From Bacteroidota bacterium (lineage in GTDB: Bacteria > Bacteroidota > Bacteroidia > Chitinophagales > Chitinophagaceae): DNA of 64,000 bases. The notes under the pieces are model-generated. The model did not search any database and was not told the DNA's origin. It saw nothing but the letters and a program-made list of their open reading frames with translations. The stretch spans positions 1 to 64,000 of the forward strand of contig JAEZEI010000014.1 in NCBI GenBank assembly GCA_023417815.1, given 5' to 3'. Both the position numbers and the translations under genes were made by a program. The number at the start of each line of letters is the position of its first letter. The first letter of the stretch is position 1. This document shows, piece by piece, positions 26,949-36,242 of the stretch.

Positions 26949-27371
26949 TTAAAAAATATTAAGATTAAAGACTGTTTTTCTTTTCTTCACCGGCCTTTCA
27001 CCATTCTGGTAAACCAGGTCACGAACTTTGTCGGACAGGTAAACAGGATCGAAAGGTTTGGTAAGGAATACAGAAGCTCCCAATTTATTGGTGCGTTCTT
27101 TCAAAGTTTCATCATCAGAATTTGAGATCACCACTTTTGGGATCTTTCCAAGAACAGAGCTGGTGGCCATATGCTCCAGCATTTCCATATTTTCTGAGGA
27201 AGAATCCGGAATATCAAGTATGATCAGGTCCTGTTGAATATCTTCATGAAGCTGGTCCATCGCATCAAAACAACTTTCAACTGAGGTAACGGCGTACTCT
27301 TTACTTAATACGGAGTTGATCAGGTAGCTTAACGCATTACAATCTTCAATGGTAAGAATTGCTTTTTTCAT
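26949..27371 (-). CDS. Stand-alone response regulator receiver
   Basis: 140 residues, one receiver domain and no output domain. The acidic pocket Glu9-Asp10 ('LTIEDCN'), phosphoacceptor Asp53 ('LIILDIPDS'), Ser83 ('VVISNSD') and Lys105 ('FLTKPFDP') are all present, so phosphorylation is likely. A basic tail 'KKRKTV' ends the protein. No histidine kinase is encoded in the window. The position directly before the pseudo-receiver sugar transferase suggests it signals to exopolysaccharide initiation, which is an inference. A 17-bp perfect palindrome lies just upstream. Confidence 0.88.
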   Translation of the reverse strand: MKKAILTIEDCNALSYLINSVLSKEYAVTSVESCFDAMDQLHEDIQQDLIILDIPDSSSENMEMLEHMATSSVLGKIPKVVISNSDDETLKERTNKLGASVFLTKPFDPVYLSDKVRDLVYQNGERPVKKRKTVFNLNIF

Positions 27372-27397
27372 CTCGTGTCAAGGTGTTTGGGTTTCAG

Positions 27398-27414
27398 ATA
27401 ACGATTATCGTTAT
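27398..27414. promoter_or_regulatory. 17-bp perfect palindrome upstream of the response regulator
   Basis: ATAACGAT-T-ATCGTTAT is perfectly symmetrical and ends 27 bases before the ATG of the receiver gene on the minus strand. It could be an operator or a 5' leader hairpin. The region 27415-27640 also holds a 7-bp hairpin CTGCCGG-TGT-CCGGCAG (27514-27530) without a T run. Confidence 0.4.
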
Positions 27415-27640
27415 TGAGGCTCCTCACAGGCTATAGGCAGACGGCAATTCGTAGTATTAAAAAATAATACAGAAGATATCAGAAGGAGATTTTAGGCTTT
27501 TTCAGGGATATCGCTGCCGGTGTCCGGCAGGATTTCATTGTGGGGGATGAGGCCGTAAAACTATAAAAAAATCTTCAATCCCAAAATTTTTATTCTTTTT
27601 TTTAAAAAATTTCCCGGGCGTATTTATACGGCAGGCAAGG

Positions 27641-28828
27641 CTATACCGTACTTTTCCGGGTAGCCTTATCCCATAGAACGGTTTGCTTTCGCTTTAAAAA
27701 CCGGTTAAGACCCAGGTACAGGGAAACGTTCATAAAAACAAAGTAATAGGGAATGTAAAACACTTTGCTTTTTACATTCCTGTAGGCAAGAATACCACCT
27801 GCCAATGCTGCCAGGTAAAAGACAGCCTGCATCAAAAGCAACACTGAATAAAGGGTTGAAGGCTGATAGATACAAATAAGGATATTGAAAATTAGCACAA
27901 GGGGCAACAAAAAAGGACACACGATCCAGCGGAGTACCCGGTGGCTAATGAATTGAAAGGCCAGCTTGCCATACCGGAAAATATTCAGAAGGGGGGCGAG
28001 CATCACCACCGACTGAAAACCCCCGGCGCTGATCCTGATCTTCCTCTTTTGTTCTTCCCTGAGGTTGAGCGAAGGCTCTTCCGATGCATATGCACCGGGT
28101 TCATAAATTACCCTATAGCCTTTTGCTGCAATACGCATCGAGATGATGAAATCATCCAGCAATACATTTTCACCTGCTGATTCATATAAATTGGTACGAA
28201 CAGCGAACAATTCGCCGGCAGCACCCACCACGGTATAAAAATCCGAATCGAGCCGCTTCAGGAATGATTCGTATTTCCAGTAGATCCCTTCCCCGGCACC
28301 TGCTGCATTCACTGAGCCCGACCTGTCTTCCACCTTCTTTTCCCCTGCCACAGCTCCTACTTCCGGGTCGGCGAAATGAGATGTTATCAGCCTGATGCTT
28401 TCGCGGTTCAGAAGGGTATTTGCATCGCAGAAAACTGTTACCGGTGTAGTAACAAATTTCATGACCCTGTTAATTGCGGCTATCTTGCCGGCCCTGCCCG
28501 GTTCATGAAACAATTCGATCCTGGGAAACTCCTTTACTATAACTGTTGTATTATCAGTGGAACCGTCTGCTACAATGATTATCCTTAAAAGCTCTTCGGG
28601 ATAATCAAGGTCAAGGGTGTTTTGGATCTTCTCCCGGATGATCGCTTCCTCGTTATAAGTGGCAATAACCAGTGTTACTTCGGGCATGCTGCCTTCCCGG
28701 GTTTTGGAGCGGCTTTTATAGGGCCCGCGGATTTTCAGGATGAGCCAGACCAAAATGCCATAACCTATATAACTGTAAAAAATAATGAAGAGGAATACCC
28801 AGAACCCTATTTTAAGCAGCATTTGCAA
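27641..28828 (-). CDS. Membrane glycosyltransferase family 2
   Basis: 395 residues, with an N-terminal helix (about 5-28), a GT-A domain and three C-terminal helices (about 300-375). 'VTLVIATYNEEAIIREKI' starts the domain. 'IIIVADGSTDNT' and 'TVFCDANTLLNRESIRLI' (DxN/DxD position) bind the nucleotide sugar. 'DDFIISMRIAAKGYRVIYEP' carries the catalytic Asp. 'QKRKIRISAGGFQ' stands where QxxRW is found in processive enzymes. The fold resembles hyaluronan/cellulose-synthase-like enzymes. First gene of the left arm; its start faces the promoter of the 2336-residue secreted protein. Confidence 0.85.
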   Translation of the reverse strand: MQMLLKIGFWVFLFIIFYSYIGYGILVWLILKIRGPYKSRSKTREGSMPEVTLVIATYNEEAIIREKIQNTLDLDYPEELLRIIIVADGSTDNTTVIVKEFPRIELFHEPGRAGKIAAINRVMKFVTTPVTVFCDANTLLNRESIRLITSHFADPEVGAVAGEKKVEDRSGSVNAAGAGEGIYWKYESFLKRLDSDFYTVVGAAGELFAVRTNLYESAGENVLLDDFIISMRIAAKGYRVIYEPGAYASEEPSLNLREEQKRKIRISAGGFQSVVMLAPLLNIFRYGKLAFQFISHRVLRWIVCPFLLPLVLIFNILICIYQPSTLYSVLLLMQAVFYLAALAGGILAYRNVKSKVFYIPYYFVFMNVSLYLGLNRFLKRKQTVLWDKATRKSTV

Positions 28829-28917
28829 TAGTATTGAATTTTTATAAATAGGGCAGGAAGGGTACTAATAATAAATTGATTGTTAGAACATTTATTTTTT
28901 GAAATGATTAAAAAAAA

Positions 28918-28948
28918 TTTGCACGTTTGAAACTATTATTTAGTTTTG
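28918..28948 (+). promoter_or_regulatory. Bacteroidota-type promoter (TTTG-N19-TAGTTTTG)
   Basis: The -33 TTTG (28918-28921) and -7 TAGTTTTG (28941-28948), spaced 19 bases, match the phylum consensus TTTG / TAnnTTTG exactly. Transcription would begin near 28955, giving a leader of about 165 bases. The leader opens with hairpin CCGGT-GTTCT-ACCGG (28955-28969). It drives the gene at 29120. Confidence 0.75.
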
Positions 28949-29119
28949 TGCTCCCCGGTGTTCTACCGGACTATCTATTCCTATTTTTAAAAACCTCCCC
29001 AAGGTCAGAAATTCGTCCAATATCTTTTCCGTACAATTTGTGCCGAAAATCCATGCTGCTTACAGCTCGCTTTAGTTTCCATTTCCTGTAATACCTAACA
29101 CTTTTAAAACACAGGAAAA

Positions 29120-32100
29120 ATGCACAAACTCCTTACTCTCGTTATCATTTCCTTACTGGCATTTGCGGGTAGGACATTCGCACAGGCGAATATTCTTGAC
29201 CCCAATGATCCTAATGTGATCTTCACCAGTACGTACAAGCCGCCAGCTCCTCCTTATGGTCCGATGGCAAAATGGGGCCATACCAACAGGCTGAACTGGA
29301 ATCCCTACAACTATGGGTACAAAAGCTATTACTATAAAGGGATGGCTTTCAGGCTTAAGTTCCCCAAAACTTACCAGCACAATGTGAATGATGGTAAGAA
29401 GTACCCGGTATTTGTATTCCTGCACGGCCTGGGAGAACCAGGGCCGATCTGGGATAATGAATTCCACCTGGTTCATGGAGCACAGGATCACGCTAACAAG
29501 GTGGATAACGGAACCTTCGATGGGTTCCTGTTCTATCCACAAAGTGCAAGCGGTTACCTGCAGAACTACGGCCCACTGATCAATGAAATGATCGACTCGC
29601 TGGCTAAATATGTAAAGGCCGACGTTGATCGCGTAACATTATCCGGGCTTTCTTCCGGTGGGCAGGCTGTGTTTGATATAGTGGAGTCTTTCCCTAAAAC
29701 ATATAGTTATATAACACCTATCTCCGCTGCGCGGGATGAATTCATTCCGAAATTCCCGGACATTGTACATATTCCGATCTGGATCTCCAATGGTGGACAG
29801 GATGCAAGTCCTACGCCTGAAGGAGTGGTTACAGTGATCAATGCATTCAGGAATCTTGGGGGATATATAAAACAATCTTTCTATCCTAACGGGGGACATG
29901 GTATCTGGGGTAATTTCTGGGCTGAACCAGGGTATTACCAATCGCTGAATGATGCGCATAAAGCCAATCCACTGGTATACTTCCAGCGGTCAGAATTCTG
30001 TCCTGGTGAACCTGTTAATGCCAAGCTTGGCCTTCAACAGGGATTCAATGCCTACCAATGGGAAAGGAACGGGGTAGTGATCCCGGGTGCAACTTCCAAT
30101 ACATATACAGCTACATCTTTTGGTACATATCGCGGACGTTTCCGTCGCACTGCTTCTTCAGCATGGTCTGAATGGTCTCCGAAGCCTGTGGTGATTTCAG
30201 AAAAACAACCAACCATTACTCCACCGATCCAGGTTGATGGATTAATGAGTATTGTTCTTCCTGCGCCGGATGGAAATAACACCGTTAAGTTAAAAGTTCC
30301 GAATACTTATGCTTCCTACGAATGGAGAAGGGTATCAGACAATGCCCTGGTAAGTACTGCAAGTACTTTTGCTGCCCCGGTGGGAAGCTATAAAGTAAAA
30401 GTTACAGAACAATACGGATGTACAAGTGCGTTTGGTGATGTCTTCAATGTTATTCCGGCTAGTGGGGCAAATGCTCCTGATGCTGCGGCGAACCTTACTG
30501 CCGTTGCATTAAGCAACAGTGAAATTCAGCTTAACTGGAATGACAATCCAGCACCACTTAATAATGAAACTGCATTTGAGATTTATCGCAGTCTTCAACC
30601 TGGTACAGGTTATGCGTTGATCGCAAAACTTGGTGCTGATATCCTTACCTATAATGATACAGAACTTGCTCCTGCAACTAAATACCATTATATCGTAAGA
30701 GCAGTAAATAACAACGGTGCTTCTCCTTTGAGCCTGGAAGTTTCGGCGATCACGAAATCAGATGTGATCGCACCCACGGCACCAGCCAACCTCATTGTTA
30801 CAGGAACTACCCGGAGCTCGGTTTCTTTAAAATGGGATGCTTCAACCGATGATATCGGTGTAGACAGGTACGAGATCTACGTTAATGGCGTTAAATCTTA
30901 TGCATCTCAGAATACAAGTTTCACTGTAAATAATCTTGAAGCACTTCAGTCTTACAGCTTCAATGTACGTGCGCTTGATTCTACAGGTAATGTATCACCG
31001 CCAAGTGCGCAGGTGAATGCAGTTGCAAAACTCAATGGTCTCTCTTATAAATACTATCATGGTACATGGGAAAATCTTCCTGACTTTTCTACGCTAACGC
31101 CGGAGAAGGAAGGTATATCTCCAAATGTTACTCTTGATCCGCGTACAAGGGATGATAACTTCGCATTCCTTTGGGAAGGTTATATCAAGATCCCTACCAC
31201 TGGTACGTATACATTCGAAACGAATTCGGATGACGGAAGCAAACTTTATATAGGCCAGTACAGCCATACTGCAACACCAGTTGTGAACAATGACGGTCTT
31301 CATGGCGGCCAGTACCGTTCCGGTACTATCCAGCTTACAGCTGGAATTCACCCGATAGCGGTTACTTTCTTTGAAGCTGGTGGCGGCCAGAGTATGAATA
31401 TCTACTGGCGTAATAACGTAGGAATAAACAACCGTACTGCGATTCCAAACAGTGCTTTTTCTGACAACGTGAATCCTTCAGGTTCTGTGCCTAATCCGCC
31501 CGTTAACCTGGTTGTGAATGCTAACAGCTACAAACAGATTACTGTTAGCTGGTCAGACAACAGCAACAATGAGCAGGGTTTTGAAGTTGTAAGGGGTACA
31601 TCACTGAATGGAACGTACATTCCAATAGGAACAGTAGCTGCCAATACAACTACGTTTGTTGATTCTGTAGGACTTGAGCCTGCAACGAAATACTACTACA
31701 GGGTTCGTTCCGTGAATGAATTCGGTGAATCAGAATGGCTCAATGTAATGAAGGCATCCTGGTTGTTCAATAATAATGTGAACGACGAAACCGGTAGTTC
31801 AAATACGCTTACAAGGAATGGCAATCCTCCATACAGTACCGACAGGAAAGAAGGATCTCATTCAGTTTCCTTCAACGGTTCCAGCCAGTATATGGAGTTA
31901 GGGTTCAGCAGCAGCGGAAGATTCCCGAGTGACGAATTCACTAAGCGTACGGTTGGACTGTGGATCAAACCTGCTTCCAATAATATATCAGGAAGCAATA
32001 AGATCATATTCGAATTCGGAGGAAACTCAGGTGGACTGGCTCTTCGTTTCAATTCTGGTGCTCTCCAGGCCGGTATTGCAAATGGCAGCAATAGGGTAAC

Positions 32101-35100
32101 AGCCTCCAGGTCAAATCTTACCAGCCAAAGTGCCTGGAATACTAATGGATGGAATCATGTTGCGGTTGTTTTTGATGGAGACAGGTTGAGGCTTTATGTA
32201 AATGCTCAGGAGGTTGCAAATGCAAATCCTTCATATAGTTCAGTACCTTCTTCAAGCAGCGTATCCAGGATCGGTTATACAAATAGTTCGAACGCGTTCA
32301 ATTCATCCACATCAAGCGCATACTATAGTGGCCTGATGGATAATTTTGTGATCCTTGATGAAGCATTGAATTCAGATGGAATCGAAGCCCTGATGACACA
32401 CAGCTATGGTGCTGCTACAACAAACGCACTGCCTCCATTACCTGGTGTGCCTACTGCACTTAATGCAACAGCGGTTTCTCCTTCTAAGATACAGTTGACC
32501 TGGAACGATAACAGCAATAATGAGCAATACTTCCAGATCGAAAGGTCTGTGACAAACTCCAACAGTTTCAGGTTACTGGCTGAAGTTCCGGGCTCTGCAC
32601 TGGCTACAGGTACATATCTTGATTCAAACCTGTTCTCAAATACAAACTATTATTACAGGGTCAGGGCTGTAGGGATAGGTGGAAACAGTGCTTTCACTGC
32701 TTCTGCATCTGCGAAAACGTTGAACAACCTACCGGTGTTCGCACCAGTTTCAAGTTTCTCAATGCGCTATTCTTCTACGAGGAACCTGAATATTTCTGCT
32801 ACTGATCTTGACGGGGAGGTCCTTTCCTTCAGCTTCGGTCAGCCTTTACCATCTTTCGCTGTATTTAATAATACAGGAAACGGCACGGCATCGATCACTT
32901 TCAGTCCTTCTATTGCACAGCAGGGTACATACCCGATCCAGATCATCGTTACTGATGGTAACAACGGAAAGGATACACTGGTCTTCACATTAACGGTTAA
33001 CTCCAACAATGTTCCTGTTATCAACGATGTACTTCCTGTACTCGCCAGCGAAGGTGCAATTACAAATGTGCCTTTAACAGCGAATGACCTCGATGGAAAT
33101 GCAACGCTTTCTTATTCTTTATCAGGCCATCCTGCATTTGCAACGGTTATCGATAACGGCAACGGAAGCGGGATATTGAGGCTCACTCCTGGGTTTGCTT
33201 CTGCAGGTGATTATACATTCAGCGTGAATGTAAGCGATGGAGCAGGCGGCATAGGAACAGAAGAGATAAACCTTACCGTAGCGAATGTAGAACCTCAATC
33301 TGAAACTGTGTATATGAGCATGCGTTACGGAAGCGCTCCTGCACCGGCTCCTTGGAACAACATTCAAACACCAAATACAGTTAACCTGTTAAATTCAAAC
33401 GGACAGGCCACTACAACCGGTATTGAATTCCTGGGAACCAACTGGAATGCCGGTGATGCGGGTGCTGTTACCGGGAACAACTCAGGTGTTTATCCTGACG
33501 TAGTGATCAGGGATTATTTCTGGTTCGGTATTTATGGAGCGCCAGAAACTGTAACCTTCAACCTGAAAGGGCTTACCCCGGGAACAAGGTATAATGTTAC
33601 ATTGTTCGGTAGTAGTTCATGGACAGGAGTTCCCAATAACGGAACTACCATCTATACTCATAATGGTGTTTCCAAACCACTTTATGTTCATCAAAACTCC
33701 CAGAACACCGTAACGTTCAATAATATCCAGGCGAATGCTTCTGGATTGATACCGATCACCATGACAAAAGCAGCCGGAACACCTTATGGTGTGCTTACAT
33801 CTGTTGTTCTTCAAAAACCATTTGATGATGGAACAGCTCCTGTATTGCCGGCTAACCTTGCAGGTGAACCTTTACAGAATGGTTATGTAAGGCTTACCTG
33901 GACAGACATAGCTTATAACGAGAACAATTACCTCGTTAAGCGTGCAACCAATCCTGCAGGGCCTTTCACCACCCTTAACCCGGGTGCAACAAATGCAAAC
34001 GAAACAACTTATATTGACCAGAACGTTGCCAGCGGTACCACCTATTATTATAAACTCGAAGCAACCAATGAAAATGGATCTTCAGGTGAAACAAATGTGG
34101 TTAGTGTACTAACTATCAACAAGGCTCCGGTTCTAACTGCGCTTTCAGATGTTTTCATGAAAGGCGGAAATGCCGGGGTCGTTAACCTTGTTGCAACCGA
34201 TGATGGCGCCGATGTGCTGACCTATACCGTTAGCAATCTGCCGGCATTTGCAAATTTCCAGAACACCGGGAACGGCCTTGGTACGATCACTTTCAACCCG
34301 ACCGTGAACGACCTGGGTGATTACAGGCAGATCATCGTAAAAGTAACAGACAACAACGGGGCAAGTGCTGCAGATACATTCAACCTGACAGTAACAGATC
34401 CAGCTGTAAGGACAGTTTATATAAACTTCGGTCCTGAAGGAAGTGGTGCTCAACCAGCTCCATGGAACAACTTCATAGGTTATCCTTTTGCGAACTATAA
34501 CTATGGTACATTAACGGATGATGCCGGTGTAAATACAGGCTTCACGTTCAGGTATCTTACTCAATGGACAGGAGGTCTGATCCTTGGTATGCAAACCGGG
34601 GATGATTCAGGAGTGTATCCAGACAATGTGATCCGCAGCAGTGTATATACCACTACAAATGGTAACCACACTATGCAATTCCAGGGTCTTGATCCTGCCA
34701 AGCGTTACAACATCGCGTTCCTGAACAGCTTTAACTCAGGTCAGAACAATGTGGTTACATACACCAGCGGAAGCCAGTCAGTTTCTATTGATGGTAAATA
34801 CAATACCACCATGCTTGCAAGCATGAACGGTCTTGTTCCTAATGCTTCAGGCATTGTACAGGTGACGCTTAACAAACCATCTGCTACCACCTTCCTGATG
34901 CTGAACGCAATAGTTATACAGGAGTATGCGGCATCAACCCCGATCGTTAGACCTGAGAACCTGTTTGCCGAAAGTGTACTTAAGACGAATGAAGTTAAAC
35001 TGACCTGGACCGACAGGAGCAGCAACGAAACCGGCTTCCAGGTTTACAGGGCGACCAATATTTCAGGACCATATTCATTGGTAACTACAGTTGCAGCGAA

Positions 35101-36130
35101 TGTGTTTACTTATACCGACAACTCCGTTTCAGCCAATACAGCCTATTATTACAGGGTACGGGCAGTTAACGGAGGCGTGCAAAGTGCGTACACGAACATT
35201 GCAAAAGTGAATGTGGCTCAAAAGATCGTTCTTGTGAACTTCAATGTAGATGCAGCGCAAAATGCGCCATCACCATGGAATAACACAGCCGGCCCTTCTA
35301 TCCAGGGTGCAATATTCCCTAACCTGGTAGATCAGAACCTGATCAACACAGGATTTGAAATGGAGATAACTCATTCATTCAACGGGGCAGGTTTTGCCGG
35401 TGTTAACGGAGCGGGTGTATTCCCTGCAAATGTTATGGTGAGCAATTACTGGACGGATGCCGGGCAGCTTTCACAATGGAAGATCTCTAACCTGCACCTG
35501 AAGAAAAAATACAGGATCGGTATATTCGGAAGCAATGCCAATGTGCAGAATTCAACAGCTAACTACACCATAAATGGAAAAACGGTTATGCTGAACAGCT
35601 ACCTGAATAATTCCAAGGTGGTTTACCTGAACGACATATCGCCTGATGAAAATGGTGTGATCTTCCTGGATTGCCGTACGGCACTTGGTTCTCCATACAG
35701 CTTCCACGGAGCGATTACCATCGAATACTATGATGACGATGAAGCAGCTCCGGCTATGGGTCGTCCTTCAGAAGAAGAACATCCATATACACAGGTAGAA
35801 GAAGTGAAAGGAGATGTTGCAGGAAGGGCAGTAGCTGTAAAAGTAGAAGAGCCTGTTCGTGATAATGATATAAGTGTATTCCCTAATCCATTCACGCAAT
35901 CTATAAAAGTGCAGCTTGATACTGAAAACAGGTCAACCGTTGTTCTTCAATTGTTTGATATGAATTCGAGGCTGATACACAGGAGTGCCGCTTTAAATAC
36001 AATTCCAGGAAAAAATGTGCTGTCGTTGGATATTCCGGCGGGCAAGCCACTCAATCCCGGCAATTATGTCCTCAGTGTAATGATTGATGGCAGACTATCC
36101 AAAACAGTTAAACTCGTAAAAGTTAACTAG
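29120..36130 (+). CDS. Giant secreted esterase/adhesin with T9SS tail
   Basis: 2336 residues. Signal peptide 1-22. The esterase domain (about 60-290) has nucleophile Ser178 in 'GLSSGG', Asp228 in 'GGQDASP' and His260 in 'NGGHGIWG'. Then FN3 domains (about 455-548 and 549-637), a PA14 domain (638-785), FN3 (790-875), a LamG/concanavalin-like domain (876-1098), FN3 (1110-1205) and two cadherin-like Ig domains (1206-1395). Three copies of an unassigned module of about 170 residues follow (about 1397-1567, 1766-1935, 2036-2214), separated by FN3 or Ig domains. The T9SS type A sorting domain starts 'NDISVFPNPF' (about 2252-2336). It is predicted to be surface-bound, binding and tailoring glycan. 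It has its own promoter and terminator. Confidence 0.85.
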   Translation: MHKLLTLVIISLLAFAGRTFAQANILDPNDPNVIFTSTYKPPAPPYGPMAKWGHTNRLNWNPYNYGYKSYYYKGMAFRLKFPKTYQHNVNDGKKYPVFVFLHGLGEPGPIWDNEFHLVHGAQDHANKVDNGTFDGFLFYPQSASGYLQNYGPLINEMIDSLAKYVKADVDRVTLSGLSSGGQAVFDIVESFPKTYSYITPISAARDEFIPKFPDIVHIPIWISNGGQDASPTPEGVVTVINAFRNLGGYIKQSFYPNGGHGIWGNFWAEPGYYQSLNDAHKANPLVYFQRSEFCPGEPVNAKLGLQQGFNAYQWERNGVVIPGATSNTYTATSFGTYRGRFRRTASSAWSEWSPKPVVISEKQPTITPPIQVDGLMSIVLPAPDGNNTVKLKVPNTYASYEWRRVSDNALVSTASTFAAPVGSYKVKVTEQYGCTSAFGDVFNVIPASGANAPDAAANLTAVALSNSEIQLNWNDNPAPLNNETAFEIYRSLQPGTGYALIAKLGADILTYNDTELAPATKYHYIVRAVNNNGASPLSLEVSAITKSDVIAPTAPANLIVTGTTRSSVSLKWDASTDDIGVDRYEIYVNGVKSYASQNTSFTVNNLEALQSYSFNVRALDSTGNVSPPSAQVNAVAKLNGLSYKYYHGTWENLPDFSTLTPEKEGISPNVTLDPRTRDDNFAFLWEGYIKIPTTGTYTFETNSDDGSKLYIGQYSHTATPVVNNDGLHGGQYRSGTIQLTAGIHPIAVTFFEAGGGQSMNIYWRNNVGINNRTAIPNSAFSDNVNPSGSVPNPPVNLVVNANSYKQITVSWSDNSNNEQGFEVVRGTSLNGTYIPIGTVAANTTTFVDSVGLEPATKYYYRVRSVNEFGESEWLNVMKASWLFNNNVNDETGSSNTLTRNGNPPYSTDRKEGSHSVSFNGSSQYMELGFSSSGRFPSDEFTKRTVGLWIKPASNNISGSNKIIFEFGGNSGGLALRFNSGALQAGIANGSNRVTASRSNLTSQSAWNTNGWNHVAVVFDGDRLRLYVNAQEVANANPSYSSVPSSSSVSRIGYTNSSNAFNSSTSSAYYSGLMDNFVILDEALNSDGIEALMTHSYGAATTNALPPLPGVPTALNATAVSPSKIQLTWNDNSNNEQYFQIERSVTNSNSFRLLAEVPGSALATGTYLDSNLFSNTNYYYRVRAVGIGGNSAFTASASAKTLNNLPVFAPVSSFSMRYSSTRNLNISATDLDGEVLSFSFGQPLPSFAVFNNTGNGTASITFSPSIAQQGTYPIQIIVTDGNNGKDTLVFTLTVNSNNVPVINDVLPVLASEGAITNVPLTANDLDGNATLSYSLSGHPAFATVIDNGNGSGILRLTPGFASAGDYTFSVNVSDGAGGIGTEEINLTVANVEPQSETVYMSMRYGSAPAPAPWNNIQTPNTVNLLNSNGQATTTGIEFLGTNWNAGDAGAVTGNNSGVYPDVVIRDYFWFGIYGAPETVTFNLKGLTPGTRYNVTLFGSSSWTGVPNNGTTIYTHNGVSKPLYVHQNSQNTVTFNNIQANASGLIPITMTKAAGTPYGVLTSVVLQKPFDDGTAPVLPANLAGEPLQNGYVRLTWTDIAYNENNYLVKRATNPAGPFTTLNPGATNANETTYIDQNVASGTTYYYKLEATNENGSSGETNVVSVLTINKAPVLTALSDVFMKGGNAGVVNLVATDDGADVLTYTVSNLPAFANFQNTGNGLGTITFNPTVNDLGDYRQIIVKVTDNNGASAADTFNLTVTDPAVRTVYINFGPEGSGAQPAPWNNFIGYPFANYNYGTLTDDAGVNTGFTFRYLTQWTGGLILGMQTGDDSGVYPDNVIRSSVYTTTNGNHTMQFQGLDPAKRYNIAFLNSFNSGQNNVVTYTSGSQSVSIDGKYNTTMLASMNGLVPNASGIVQVTLNKPSATTFLMLNAIVIQEYAASTPIVRPENLFAESVLKTNEVKLTWTDRSSNETGFQVYRATNISGPYSLVTTVAANVFTYTDNSVSANTAYYYRVRAVNGGVQSAYTNIAKVNVAQKIVLVNFNVDAAQNAPSPWNNTAGPSIQGAIFPNLVDQNLINTGFEMEITHSFNGAGFAGVNGAGVFPANVMVSNYWTDAGQLSQWKISNLHLKKKYRIGIFGSNANVQNSTANYTINGKTVMLNSYLNNSKVVYLNDISPDENGVIFLDCRTALGSPYSFHGAITIEYYDDDEAAPAMGRPSEEEHPYTQVEEVKGDVAGRAVAVKVEEPVRDNDISVFPNPFTQSIKVQLDTENRSTVVLQLFDMNSRLIHRSAALNTIPGKNVLSLDIPAGKPLNPGNYVLSVMIDGRLSKTVKLVKVN

Positions 36131-36150
36131 AAAAACCTGACGTTAAAGAA

Positions 36151-36184
36151 AAATCTGGTATTTTTAAATACCAGATTTTTTCTT
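36151..36184 (+). terminator. Strong Rho-independent terminator
   Basis: AAATCTGGTATTT and its exact complement AAATACCAGATTT (36151-36163, 36166-36178) form a long stem followed by TTTCTT. It closes the 2336-residue gene and separates it from the right exopolysaccharide arm. Confidence 0.88.
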
Positions 36185-36242
36185 ATTTAACCGGTTCGTC
36201 CGGTGCTTTACCGATTGGATAATACCACAAAAAAGCAAAACC

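Noticed and set aside
27514..27530. CTGCCGG-TGT-CCGGCAG hairpin as a terminator for the glycosyltransferase gene
   Set aside because: There is no T run on either strand after the stem. It could still be a regulatory hairpin.
29153..35025. Many minus-strand frames inside the 2336-residue gene
   Set aside because: They are shadows of a strongly coding plus strand, lack recognisable domains and lie in positions without promoters.
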